A program made the position numbers and the translations under genes. 64,000 nucleotides of DNA, from positions 806,001 through 870,000 of the forward strand of contig NZ_CP011339.1 of NCBI RefSeq assembly GCF_001264245.1. Direction: 5' to 3'. This DNA comes from Microcystis panniformis FACHB-1757. GTDB lineage: Bacteria > Cyanobacteriota > Cyanobacteriia > Cyanobacteriales > Microcystaceae. Of the stretch, positions 16,254 to 24,265 are shown one piece after another (within the stretch, counting starts at the first letter, position 1; each line of letters starts with the position of its first letter). A model generated the notes under the pieces. That model was not told the origin of the DNA, did not search any database, and saw nothing but the letters and a program-made list of their open reading frames with translations.

Positions 16254-16895
16254 ATGAAACTCGCCATTAAGCCCCTTGTTTTATCCACTGCCAGTTTAGG
16301 GTTAATATTTGGGGTGGCACAAAACGCCCAAGCCGCTCTGATTACTGGAGTTACTGCTTCCACCGATATGGGTGTTATTAATCCTGCTGATGTTAATATA
16401 GCCGATACTGTCAATGGAAGAGGGTTGCCAGGTAATACACCAAGTCTGACGGGGAATCATGCTACGGCAATTGGAGGTAATGCTTGGCTGTCAGCGCCGA
16501 ACATTGTCACTGGTAATGTCACTTTCAATCTCAATGGCAGCTATAGCCTCGCTGGTTTTAGCTTCTGGAACTTCAATCGGGACATCTTCACTGGGGGAAT
16601 TAAGGGCGTAACTGTTCAATCCTCCACCGATGGTACGACTTTCACTACTGTAGCGGGCGCTCCTACTCAGTTTGCTATCGCAGCTAACGCTCCTATAGCT
16701 CCAGAAGTGATCAGCTTTTCTCCGGTTACTGCGTCCTTTGTCCGATTTGTTGTTGCTAGTAACTGGGGATTCTCTTCTAGCGGCTTCTCTGAGGTTCAAT
16801 TTGATGGAACTCCCACTCCCGTCCCTGAACCTTCTTCCTTGCTTGCTCTGTTAGCCTTTGGTTTAGCGGGTGTTGGTTTCAGAAAAAGAATGTAA
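16254..16895 (+). CDS. PEP-CTERM exported protein with discoidin-like domain
   Basis: A 213-residue secreted protein. A signal peptide (MKLAIKPLVL through AQNAQA, cleavage near residue 27) is followed by a beta-rich region in which VTVQSSTDGTTF and ASFVRFVVASNWG resemble discoidin (F5/8 type C-like) carbohydrate-binding folds. The C-terminus VPEPSSLLALLAFGLAGVGF plus RKR is a PEP-CTERM sorting signal, processed by an exosortase in other bacteria. The ATG at 16254, preceded by GAAGGA, is chosen over an upstream in-frame ATG. A hairpin follows the stop. Ligand unknown. Confidence 0.85.
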   Translation: MKLAIKPLVLSTASLGLIFGVAQNAQAALITGVTASTDMGVINPADVNIADTVNGRGLPGNTPSLTGNHATAIGGNAWLSAPNIVTGNVTFNLNGSYSLAGFSFWNFNRDIFTGGIKGVTVQSSTDGTTFTTVAGAPTQFAIAANAPIAPEVISFSPVTASFVRFVVASNWGFSSSGFSEVQFDGTPTPVPEPSSLLALLAFGLAGVGFRKRM

Positions 16896-16905
16896 TCTTG
16901 AGATG

Positions 16906-16946
16906 GTAGGTTGGTTTATAGGATTCGTGGCAAGAGACCAACCTAC
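16906..16946 (+). terminator. Hairpin after the PEP-CTERM gene
   Basis: GTAGGTTGGT pairs perfectly with ACCAACCTAC across a 21-nt loop, 10 bp after the stop codon. No T-run follows (TTACTTA), so it is a probable but not canonical terminator. Confidence 0.45.
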
Positions 16947-16953
16947 TTACTTA

Positions 16954-17165
16954 GGGCTTGCTGAATAAATGTGAAATGTAGGTAAGGTGAGGGTTTTGTG
17001 GCTTTTCTCGCCAAACAGGTGCAAGATTTTGAGAGAATCGTGCTTCCAAACCTTGCGTTTTCATCGGCCCGCGTCCTGTAGGGGCGAAGCATTCGGGCAA
17101 TAACCTATCGGTGAAACTAGAGATTTTCTATCCGAATGCTTCGCCCGTACTTTTTCAGCAAACCC
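16954..17165 (+). mobile_element. MITE family B copy 1, sharing ends with the IS5-like element
   Basis: Ends GGGCTTGCTGAATAA and, inverted, GGGTTTGCTGAAAAA; flanked by TACTTA on both sides (16948-16953, 17166-17171). The 212-bp interior has no gene and includes inverted blocks CGAAGCATTCGG and CCGAATGCTTCG. Termini match those of the IS at 55068-56746, which may mobilise it. Confidence 0.85.
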
Positions 17166-17278
17166 TACTTAAAGCAATCAAAATCGTTGTCAACTGTTGC
17201 CTTGGGCGCTAAGATTGGGTTAATGGCTTTTCTGGGGATTTTCTGGCGGGTTTCTGTGCTTGGACAATCAGGGAAGAA

Positions 17279-17593
17279 ATGGAATTTTTAGCAACTTTAG
17301 AAACAGGCTTGATCTCTGCTGTGGCAATCATCAAGTTTTGCCTAGAAAGTCTTTCAATCGCTTGTGTGGTAATCGGACTCATTAAAACTCTACAATTAGC
17401 TTGGCAGTCTAATCGTCACCGTCGCAGTCGTCCTTCTTTTTCCTTCAATCAATTTCGCATTCGTTTTGGTACTTGGCTATCTTTAGCCCTAGAGTTTCAG
17501 TTAGGTGGAGACATCGTGGCTACCACTGTCACACCTACTCTAGAAGCCTTGGCAAAACTCGCCCTCATCGCTATTATCGAAAATTTGGGTTAA
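17279..17593 (+). CDS. DUF1622-like membrane protein, shortened C-terminus
   Basis: A 104-residue small membrane protein with two to three hydrophobic stretches. FGTWLSLALEFQLGGDIVATTV followed by TPTLEALAKLALIAII matches the DUF1622 family. Family members usually continue past this point with a final helix; here the frame stops after IENLG, so the C-terminus may be truncated. A strong terminator follows at once. Function unknown. Confidence 0.65.
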   Translation: MEFLATLETGLISAVAIIKFCLESLSIACVVIGLIKTLQLAWQSNRHRRSRPSFSFNQFRIRFGTWLSLALEFQLGGDIVATTVTPTLEALAKLALIAIIENLG

Positions 17594-17597
17594 AACC

Positions 17598-17619
17598 CCG
17601 TCGTTTTACGACGGCTTTT
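17598..17619 (+). terminator. Intrinsic terminator after the DUF1622 gene
   Basis: CCGTCGT (17598-17604), loop TTT, ACGACGG (17608-17614), then CTTTT. It begins just after the stop codon. Confidence 0.8.
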
Positions 17620-17659
17620 CCTGATTTTCAATGTAGCACTTAAGAACTTCCAGGGGCGC

Positions 17660-17905
17660 ACCTCTCAGTTATCAGTTATCAGTTATCAGTTATCAGTGGG
17701 TAAGTTATCAGTTATCAGATGTGAGTTTTTAAGTGTGCAGTATTAAATAAGTAGTCGTGCAAAATTAATTTCCTAGTGAAGATAGGCAAGAGGCAAGAGA
17801 CAAGAGGCAAGAGGCAAGAGGTGGTTAGATATGTGTAATTAATTTTGCTTAGGTACTTAGAAGTTTCCTACTGTCTTTTTACTGATTACTGATCACTGAT
17901 TACTA
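17660..17905 (+). repeat. Dispersed heptamer-bearing repeat, interrupted by an element
   Basis: TTATCAG heptamers, then a tail (GGGTAAGTTATCAG, AGTATTAAATA, GAAGTTTCCTACTGTC) that also makes up the first half of the 310-bp tandem unit at 37828-42477 and, inverted, 9120-9230. Here a 108-bp MITE sits exactly in the TA of AGTATTAAATAGAAG. Confidence 0.85.
17750..17857 (+). mobile_element. MITE family A, 108-bp heptamer-expanded copy
   Basis: The termini are AGTAGTCGTGCAAAATTAAT and, inverted, AGTACCTAAGCAAAATTAAT; TA flanks both sides (17748-17749, 17858-17859). The interior contains tandem GCAAGAG heptamers. Compared with the inverted copy at 61099-61185 it is 21 bp longer, equal to three heptamers. 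The unoccupied site is visible in the 310-bp repeat (for example 37905-37918). Confidence 0.9.
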
Positions 17906-17911
17906 ACCGAC

Positions 17912-17940
17912 TTGACATTATTAACAGACCTAGTTAAAAT
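17912..17940 (+). promoter_or_regulatory. Predicted promoter of the tnpB gene
   Basis: TTGACA (17912-17917), 17-bp spacer, TAAAAT (17935-17940): close to the sigma70 ideal. The next gene is tnpB; a 135-bp element now separates promoter and start codon. Confidence 0.65.
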
Positions 17941-17960
17941 AAATACAGACACACACATAT

Positions 17961-18095
17961 TGGCTCTTCTGGTTTCTGTGTGGAAACGAGGTCTATACTG
18001 ATAGTTTATTCCGCCAAATAGCACTAAAAGTCTTGCCTGATAAGCATTTCACGATTCCATAAGCAAAAATTATCACACAAAGTCGAGAAGAGCCA
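17961..18095. mobile_element. MITE family C copy 1 (TGGCTCTTCT ends) in the tnpB leader
   Basis: Left end TGGCTCTTCTGGTTTCTGTG and right end, inverted, TGGCTCTTCTCGACTTTGTG. A 5-bp direct repeat CATAT flanks it (17956-17960, 18096-18100). A second, inverted copy with an extra central segment lies at 32445-32605, and a lone end at about 57547. Confidence 0.8.
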
Positions 18096-18107
18096 CATAT
18101 TAACCCA

Positions 18108-19186
18108 ATGAAAGCGAGGTATCAATACCGTATTTACCCAACAGACCAACAAAAGAGGCTTTTGTCTCAGTTGTTCGGGTGTGTGCGCGTTGTCTGGAAC
18201 GATACCTTAGCTCACTGTCAAGAACTCTATCGACAAGGAGAGAAAAAGCCAAAATATACCGAGTTATCTAAAAGACTAACTCAAGTCAAAAAAACAGAAG
18301 AAAAGCAGTGGTTGACCGAGGTTTCTTCTATCCCTTTACAACAGTCTTTGAGAGACTTAGAGACAGCCTATTCTAACTTTTTTGCATCTTGCAAGGGAGA
18401 GAGAAAAGGAAGAAAAGTCAAACCTCCTAAATTTAAGAAGCGTAAATCTAAACAATCAGCGAGATTTACTGACAATGGTTTTACCATCAATCAATATCAC
18501 GTTACTTTAGCAAAAATCGGTGATTTAAGAATAGTTTGGAGTCGTCCATTACCTTCTAAACCTTCTAGCGTCACCGTGATTAAAGATGCAGCAGATCGCT
18601 ATTTTCTCAGCTTTGTTGTCGAGATTCAGTCCGAAATACTTCCTAATAACGGGGAGTCCGTGGGAATCGATCTAGGGATTGCTACTTTTGCGACTCTCTC
18701 AACAGGGGAAAAGATAGACGCACCGAAACCGTTAAAGAAACAATTAAAACGGCTAAGAAAGGCACAGAAAAACCTTTCTAGAAAACAGAAAGGAAGTAAA
18801 CGACGGGAAAAAACTAGGAAACGAGTAGCTAAAATCCACGCAAAGATTAAAGACGCTCGCACTGATTTCTTGCAGAAACTATCCACTAGAATCGTTCGTG
18901 AAAATCAAACGATAGTTTTAGAGGATTTAAACACATCGGGAATGCTTAAGAATCGCAAGTTATCCCGTGCCATATCAGACTTAGGATGGCGTTCTTTCCG
19001 AGATATGCTATCGGCAAAATCTGATAAATGTGGGCGTGATTTTCGGATAATTTCTCGATGGGAGCCAACGTCTCAGCGATGTTCCTGTTGTGGGAATATT
19101 GGCGGGAAAAAGGCGTTAAATATCCGCGAGTGGGAATGTCTTTTCTGTGGGACTTTCCATGATAGGGATGTAAACGCTGCAATTAA
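18108..19186 (+). CDS. tnpB: TnpB, RNA-guided nuclease of an IS200/IS605-type element, exon 1
   Basis: First 359 codons plus two bases of a TnpB gene; with exon 2 (21767-21905) the spliced product is 405 residues, the usual TnpB length. RuvC residues are Asp188 (GIDLG), Glu272 (VLEDL) and the Asp pair in HDRDVNAA (352/354); the zinc ribbon is C325-x2-C328 and C344-x2-C347. Known TnpB proteins are nucleases guided by an RNA from the element's right end. The frame runs 40 bases into the intron before a stop, which would give a product lacking the last 45 residues. No tnpA is present, so the element is non-autonomous. Confidence 0.92.
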
Positions 19187-19854
19187 GTGCGATTCGTTCA
19201 GTCGAAACCTAGAAATAGGGGGATGACTGGCCTCTGTTGAGTAACCCTAACTGGGTTGAGTACGCACTTTAATCCTCAGCAGATGACAACTTCATAACCT
19301 TGTAAGTGAGGGCTAGTATCCTAGAAACCCCAAGTCTTACCTTCCAGACGCAGGAATGAAAGCAAACGCCCTTACGGTAGCGACTAGCCATCAATCCGTA
19401 AAGCAGGGAATCGAGCGGAAAAAGCGACTTATAGCCTAAATAAGTCAACCGTAAGCAAGTTCCTATGGATAACGAAAGTTAAGTCATCGTCCGAATTACC
19501 GTTACGGCGAAGCAGTGAAATAAGGCTGACACACTGCCAGTACCAAAAGGTCAATAGTATAGGGTGGTATAAGGATTTGTATCGATATACCAAGCGTTAC
19601 CCAAAAACTCGGTAAAAAGATGACATCCTAAAGGGAACAAACCAAAGGTTATGAGGAACGAAGTAACCCTATTATTACTCTTTAGTAAAGGTCGAAAACT
19701 AAGAGCAGTCAGCTAAGACGAAAACTCTGCAATACAGCAGGTAATAGTAGGGAAAGATTGAGTCAAAAGCCAACGCCTATTTGTAACGAATAGGATATGC
19801 AGACGGACTCACGATTACATGGAATGAAAAGTTGTAAGTAGTAATGTAAAAGTT

Positions 19855-21666
19855 ATGACCACTGTTCAACAGATGGATAAATGGAAGACTTGGCAAGACA
19901 TCAATTGGAAAAAGGTTGAACGTCAGGTTTTTAAGTTACAAAAACGAATTTTCAGAGCGTCTAGTTGTGGAGATGTCAAGAAGGTTCACAGACTCCAAAA
20001 ATTATTGTTAAAGTCCTACAGTGCTAAAGCGTTAGCGGTGCGTAGAGTAACCCAAGACAATCAAGGAAAGAAAACCGCAGGTGTGGATGGAGTTAAATCT
20101 CTAACCCCAAAACAACGGTTAACCCTAATGACTGAACTAAACTTGGGAACAAAGGTCAAACCCACACGCCGAGTATGGATTCCCAAACCCAACGGCGAAA
20201 AACGACCTTTAGGAATACCTACCATGAAAGACCGTGCCTTACAAGCACTAGCTAAACTGGTACTAGAACCAGAGTGGGAAGCCAAATTCGAGCCTAACAG
20301 CTATGGATTTAGAGTAGGACGCTCTTGTCACGATGCTATAGCAGGGATATTCCAAGCCATTAACAAAAAGGCAAAGTATGTTCTTGATGCAGATATAGCT
20401 AAATGCTTTGACCGCATTGACCATCAAAAACTGTTAGAAAAACTTAACACCTACCCAACCATGAGGAAACAAATCAAATCATGGTTAAAAGCAGGAGTCA
20501 TAGACGACAAACAGTTATTCCCAACCTCAGAAGGTACACCGCAAGGCGGAGTGTTATCGCCATTATTGGCAAATATAGCACTTCATGGGTTAGAGGAATT
20601 GGTTATGAATCTAGCACCCTCATTTGACATGAAACGCAAAGACGGGACACAAATGAGTGTTAGAGACAAAATAAAATCAGTGACCTTAATCCGATATGCA
20701 GACGATTTTGTGGTACTACATGAAAACCTAGGGGTTATTCTCCTAATCAAAAAGGAAATAGAGGGATGGTTACAAAACATCGGACTTGAGTTAAAACCAA
20801 GTAAAACAAGAATAGCCCACACACTGAGAGAAGATGAAAGCGAACAAGCTGGATTCGACTTTCTAGGGTTTAATATAAGACAATTTCCCGTCGGTAAATA
20901 CACCTCGGGAAAAGTCAGAGGTAATCTGCTTGGTTTCAAAACAATAATAACCCCTAACAAAGAGAGTCAAATAAGACACTATAGAGAACTTAAACGCATC
21001 ATAAACACCAGCAAGGGAATCAACCAAGCTGAACTCATTAAAAGGTTAAACCCTGTAATAAGAGGATGGTGCAATTACTTCTCAACAGTGGTTAGTCAGA
21101 AAATCTTTGAAAGATTAACCCACATCCTAGGGCATAAACTCATCAAATGGGGGATAAAACGCCATCGAAACAAAGGAAGAAAGTGGATTTCTAAAAGACA
21201 CTTTCACACAATAGGTGGCAATAACTGGGCTTTCACAACCAGAGAAGAAAATAATCCTCTAAGGTTGTACGAACATAGAGAAACGGAAATCCGACGCTAT
21301 GTGAAGGTCAAAGGGAACGCCTCACCCTACGATGGAAACCTAGTTTATTGGAGTTCAAGAATGGGGACTCATCCCGAAATGCCAACAGAAATTTCAAAAC
21401 TGTTGAAAAAGCAAAAAGGGAAATGTACTCACTGTGGACACTTCTTAAGAGATGGGGATTTAATGGAGATAGACCACATCACCCCTAAATCACTAGGGGG
21501 GAATAACAGTTACAATAACCTCCAACTTCTTCATCGACATTGCCATGATGAAAAGACAGCCAATGATGGCAGTCTAGGCAACAAATCTGACTGCAATAGT
21601 GTCAAGCCAGAACCGCCCATACCAGATAATTACATCTGGGTAAAGGATATGTTGGTAATGACGTAG
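19855..21666 (+). CDS. ltrA: Group II intron reverse transcriptase/maturase with HNH endonuclease
   Basis: A 603-residue LtrA-type protein. The RT domain shows GVDGV, the KPNGEKRPLGIP block, SYGFRVGRSCHDAI, GTPQGGVLSPLLANI and the YADD catalytic box at 281-284. A maturase (X) domain follows (GFDFLGFNIRQ from about 333), and the C-terminal HNH zinc-finger domain begins with CTHCGHF at 524, with IDHITP and HRHCHDEKT. It binds the intron RNA for splicing and drives retrohoming by target-primed reverse transcription. All parts look intact, so the intron may be active. Confidence 0.96.
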   Translation: MTTVQQMDKWKTWQDINWKKVERQVFKLQKRIFRASSCGDVKKVHRLQKLLLKSYSAKALAVRRVTQDNQGKKTAGVDGVKSLTPKQRLTLMTELNLGTKVKPTRRVWIPKPNGEKRPLGIPTMKDRALQALAKLVLEPEWEAKFEPNSYGFRVGRSCHDAIAGIFQAINKKAKYVLDADIAKCFDRIDHQKLLEKLNTYPTMRKQIKSWLKAGVIDDKQLFPTSEGTPQGGVLSPLLANIALHGLEELVMNLAPSFDMKRKDGTQMSVRDKIKSVTLIRYADDFVVLHENLGVILLIKKEIEGWLQNIGLELKPSKTRIAHTLREDESEQAGFDFLGFNIRQFPVGKYTSGKVRGNLLGFKTIITPNKESQIRHYRELKRIINTSKGINQAELIKRLNPVIRGWCNYFSTVVSQKIFERLTHILGHKLIKWGIKRHRNKGRKWISKRHFHTIGGNNWAFTTREENNPLRLYEHRETEIRRYVKVKGNASPYDGNLVYWSSRMGTHPEMPTEISKLLKKQKGKCTHCGHFLRDGDLMEIDHITPKSLGGNNSYNNLQLLHRHCHDEKTANDGSLGNKSDCNSVKPEPPIPDNYIWVKDMLVMT

Positions 21667-21691
21667 GAATGACAAACCCCGTGTAGTTGAG

Positions 21692-21725
21692 GAGCGGAAT
21701 GACGAGAAATTGTCACGTTCCGTTT
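21692..21725 (+). ncRNA. Group II intron domain V
   Basis: A 34-nt hairpin starting GAGCGGAATGACGAGAAATT with the usual GNRA-type tetraloop (GAGA), pairing GAGCGGAA to the terminal TTCCGTTT. Domain V is the catalytic core that binds metal ions. It lies 25 nt past the maturase stop codon. Confidence 0.85.
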
Positions 21726-21766
21726 TGTAGAGCAGTAGGAGAGGCGACTCTCTTACTGACTTTAAT

Positions 21767-21905
21767 TATCAAGGTCGCCGGTGGGCAATCGGAGACCTCA
21801 AAAAACGGACGCAGAGGAAGGTGTAAGACTTCTGTTAAAGAAGCAGCATCCCGTGAAGCGTCAACCCAACCGAAGATCGTTCAATTAAGTTTGTTTGATC
21901 TGTAG
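21767..21905 (+). CDS. tnpB: TnpB exon 2
   Basis: The last 45 codons of TnpB after splicing, starting with the third base of Asn360 and reading IKVAGGQSE... to ...IVQLSLFDL and a TAG. This basic tail is normal for cyanobacterial TnpB. In the RNA it also overlaps the region from which TnpB guide (omega) RNA is usually processed, so intron and guide RNA are on one transcript. Confidence 0.88.
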
Positions 21906-21941
21906 GGAATCACCGTCCGTTTACGGCGGTGAGGATGTCAA
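21904..21941 (+). mobile_element. Right end of the tnpB element
   Basis: A hairpin CACCG-CCG/CGG-CGGTG (one bulged base) followed by GAGGATGTCAA, right after the tnpB stop. The same layout occurs at 58662-58699 next to a second tnpB relic, supporting assignment as an IS200/IS605-type right end. Sequence downstream of GTCAA would serve as the guide. Confidence 0.65.
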
Positions 21942-21954
21942 CCGAACTTTCCTC

Positions 21955-22047
21955 AACTATTTCCTCAGCCAAGAATTGGAAACGGAATTGGCCCTGGAAA
22001 AAGAGCGATCGCAACTAGCAGACCAGGACAATCTCAGGGATGTTTAA
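21955..22047 (+). pseudogene. 3' remnant of a Uma2-type gene
   Basis: A 30-codon open segment, beginning NYFLSQELETEL and ending at a TAA, directly after the element's right end. The acidic, Gln/Glu-rich helical tail resembles the C-termini of Uma2 (DUF820) proteins, which are common in cyanobacteria. The 5' part is not on the other side of the element, so it is probably a deletion remnant. Confidence 0.4.
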
Positions 22048-22091
22048 TGCCAAAAAAAGCTGAGTTGACAATCACCTGACACTAAACCCTG

Positions 22092-22161
22092 ATAAGTTGT
22101 TGACTATTGAGGGTATGCTAAAAAACTTTTTGCCGCAAACCCTAGATAGTCAACAGCTTAT
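22092..22161. terminator. Long inverted repeat overlapping the end of the response regulator gene
   Basis: ATAAGTTGTTGACTAT (22092-22107) matches the inverse of 22146-22161 with one mismatch; an inner GGGTATGC/GCAAACCC pairing extends the stem. It covers the last codons of the minus-strand gene and may terminate transcription, though it lacks a terminal T-run. Its inner 24 bp recur near 57726-57750. Confidence 0.45.
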
Positions 22162-22822
22162 TACTTTCGATCGCCCACTGGGTTAATTCCGTGCGATTAT
22201 GAAGACCGGTTTTATGGAGCATATTCGACACATGACTTTCGATTGTCCGTTGACTAACATTGAGTTTTGTTGCGATTTCCCGATTAGCCAGTCCCTGGGC
22301 GACCAATTGTACTACTTTTAACTCCGTTGGGGTTAATTCCACATTACCCGGAACCTGAACAGGGGTGACATCCGGGGAATGAATGCGGGTGCTGCGTTTC
22401 AGCAACCGGCCCGCTTGTTTGAGGGAAGACTCCACCCGGGCCACTAATTCTTCCGGTTCAAAGGGTTTGACTATATAGACAGCGGCCCCGGTGATTAAAC
22501 CTGTCACCTTGTCCTGACTTTGATCCTTAGGGGAGAGAAAAATCACGGGAAGACCACTAAAACGACTGTCGCGACGAATTGTTTCGAGGAAGGCATAACC
22601 ATCCATTTCCGGCATGATCAGATCACAGATAATGATATCGGGCATTTCCCTTGCTTTAGCCGCATTTGCCCCGCGTTCGAGGATTGCTAGGGCCTCCCGA
22701 CCGTTTTCTGCGGTTATCACCCTATAACCACGAAACTCTAGATAATCCTTCACCAAAAGTATTAAATTTGGGTCATCGTCGATTAATAAAAGTTGTTTAT
22801 TGTCTTTGTTGGTCTCTTTCAT
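22142..22822 (-). CDS. NarL/LuxR-type response regulator
   Basis: A 226-residue two-domain regulator. The receiver domain has the acidic pair DDD (15-17), phospho-acceptor Asp67 (IICDLIMPEMDG) and Lys119 (VKPFEPEEL). A LuxR-type helix-turn-helix follows (LTPTELKVVQLVAQGLANREIA, SQRTIESHVSNML). It resembles cyanobacterial Ycf29/NarL-class regulators, but not closely enough for a name. I prefer the ATG at 22822 (MKETNKDNKQ) over one 60 bp upstream, since the receiver starts soon after. No histidine kinase is adjacent. Confidence 0.88.
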   Translation of the reverse strand: MKETNKDNKQLLLIDDDPNLILLVKDYLEFRGYRVITAENGREALAILERGANAAKAREMPDIIICDLIMPEMDGYAFLETIRRDSRFSGLPVIFLSPKDQSQDKVTGLITGAAVYIVKPFEPEELVARVESSLKQAGRLLKRSTRIHSPDVTPVQVPGNVELTPTELKVVQLVAQGLANREIATKLNVSQRTIESHVSNMLHKTGLHNRTELTQWAIESNKLLTI

Positions 22823-22923
22823 CGCTATTTTTCTGGGCTGCAGGGTTGGGGGAATGGAGACGGACAAAGGATTGACAGGCACTCATGCAACAGGTAGTTA
22901 GATATGTGTAGTTAATTAGGGTT

Positions 22924-23379
22924 TCAGCTAGTTTTAACGCTGTTTTCCTCTATTGTTTCGGGTTCTTCTCTGGAACAGTTCAGGGAGATTGCTGGTAAAT
23001 CGTGGCAAAGGAAAGCATATTCGGTGACGATTTGATTACCGATTAGGTGTTCTTGGATAATTCTTTCGATCGCTTCCTTGTTTACCCTTCCATACCAGAC
23101 TCCTTCCGGGTACACTAATAAAATCGGGCCTTGGCTACAAACCCGCAAACAGTTGGCTTTAGTGCGAAAAATACAACCTAGACGGTCGGCCCTAGGGCGA
23201 TCGAGTTGTAATTCACTTAACCGCTTCTTTAAATAATCCCACACTTCTAACCCTTCTTCCTTGTCACAGCATTTTGGCTTAGTTTGATCGCAGCAGAGAA
23301 ATAGATGACGCTGGATCTGGGCCAGTCCCAACTTAGCCACATTTTCCCCCAAGATATCTCTAGTGTCCGCTTCTTCCAT
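22924..23379 (-). CDS. Thioredoxin-like [2Fe-2S] ferredoxin domain protein
   Basis: A 151-residue protein with the cysteine pattern of the thioredoxin-like ferredoxins: Cys29/30, Cys37/38, then Cys77 and Cys81 (NCLRVCSQGPILLVYPEGVWYG). That ending motif is typical of the small cyanobacterial (2Fe-2S) ferredoxin domain family related to the NuoE fold. Partner and reaction are unknown. The CAAD gene lies 55 bp upstream on the same strand, perhaps co-transcribed. Confidence 0.8.
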   Translation of the reverse strand: MEEADTRDILGENVAKLGLAQIQRHLFLCCDQTKPKCCDKEEGLEVWDYLKKRLSELQLDRPRADRLGCIFRTKANCLRVCSQGPILLVYPEGVWYGRVNKEAIERIIQEHLIGNQIVTEYAFLCHDLPAISLNCSREEPETIEENSVKTS

Positions 23380-23434
23380 AAATTTTTTTTATCAACTAAA
23401 CTCTTGACATTGAACAGAAAATGTGCATGGCCGA

Positions 23435-23743
23435 CTAAAATTTCGGTTTGAGGATGTAACGATAGATAAGATAAACGATAGCGGCAAGGATTAAAGCGCT
23501 TAAAACTGCGCTGACTAGGCGTAAAATCGCCGTTAAAATCGAAAGAGCCACAAAAACCCCCGCCACTGCCACGACTACCTGTGCCGGTGTGGACAGGCTG
23601 CCGTACCAAGTTTTCACTTTTTCGAGAGTGGCAGCGAAACTAACCGGGGTAGCAACGGGGGGAAAATCGTCGGTTTCGATTTCCACTTCCACTTCCTCTG
23701 GGGTATATTTATTATCGAACGGTTCGGGAGACTGCATAAACAC
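23435..23743 (-). CDS. CAAD domain membrane protein
   Basis: A 102-residue protein with an acidic N-terminus (EEVEVEIETDD) and two hydrophobic helices at about 58-78 and 80-96. The VKTWYGSLSTPAQ segment before the first helix marks the CAAD domain, known from thylakoid-anchored aminoacyl-tRNA synthetases and from the CURT1-like plant proteins. Here it stands alone. The second Met (residue 3) is an equally plausible start. Confidence 0.8.
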   Translation of the reverse strand: MFMQSPEPFDNKYTPEEVEVEIETDDFPPVATPVSFAATLEKVKTWYGSLSTPAQVVVAVAGVFVALSILTAILRLVSAVLSALILAAIVYLIYRYILKPKF

Positions 23744-23819
23744 TCAAGCTACTTAACACTTCATCCCTATTTTATCGGTGATTGGGGTTGACAGGGATTG
23801 AGACAGAATTAATGTAACA

Positions 23820-24254
23820 ATGAGTTTATCAATAGCCAAACGACCGGAATTTATGAGCCTATCGACTGCCACCGTTACCGCCATCAATTATCCTGATGCT
23901 ACCATCACCCGGGCCGAACGCGCCCTCTGTTGTTCTCCTTTCCGTGTCACCCTATTTGCCGCTATGCTGGAGCAAAGTGTATCACTTTTAAGCATCCCTG
24001 GTGCTGGGGGTTTAGAGAAAGGTTATACTTCCAGACTGCTGACGGAAGCGGCAGCGGAAAGCTATCTTCTCTGGTTGATTAAAGTGGGAATTTTGCGGCG
24101 CGAAGTAGATGGACAGGGGATAACCGATAGTTTTCGTCTCACTCCTTTAGGAAGGAAATTAATAGAAAAATGGCAACCCCAAGGGGACTTTTTCCCTAAA
24201 CCCACTTTCTGGCAAAGATTTTTTAATACTCTGCAACGTTGGTTTTCTTTTTAA
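23820..24254 (+). CDS. Npun_F0494 family protein
   Basis: A 144-residue soluble protein of a cyanobacterial family without known function. Its DATITRAERALCCSPFR start of the core domain and a C-terminal TPLGRKLIEKWQ segment suggest a small winged-helix-like fold, but that is inference. An internal Met at residue 12 could be the true start. A long heptamer array begins 13 bp after the stop. Confidence 0.65.
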   Translation: MSLSIAKRPEFMSLSTATVTAINYPDATITRAERALCCSPFRVTLFAAMLEQSVSLLSIPGAGGLEKGYTSRLLTEAAAESYLLWLIKVGILRREVDGQGITDSFRLTPLGRKLIEKWQPQGDFFPKPTFWQRFFNTLQRWFSF

Positions 24255-24265
24255 TGCTGTTGGGA

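Larger units (their letters stand above)
19187..21766 (+). mobile_element. Complete group II intron inside tnpB
   Basis: A 2,580-bp intron. The 5' end is GTGCG (19187), the group II consensus; the 3' end is TTTAAT (21761-21766), obeying the terminal AY rule. Removing this segment joins AA to T, giving Asn360 and an open frame to the TnpB stop, and this fixes the boundaries independently. About 668 nt of ribozyme domains I-IV precede the ORF, domain V (34 nt) is at 21692-21725 and the domain VI stem at 21730-21757. The class looks chloroplast-like (CL) but was not modelled. Confidence 0.93.

Noticed and set aside
19855..21666. Reverse transcriptase as the DGR enzyme for the variable region at 54541
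   Set aside because: It is 603 residues with maturase and HNH domains and sits between group II intron ribozyme parts; DGR RTs are shorter and lie by a template repeat.
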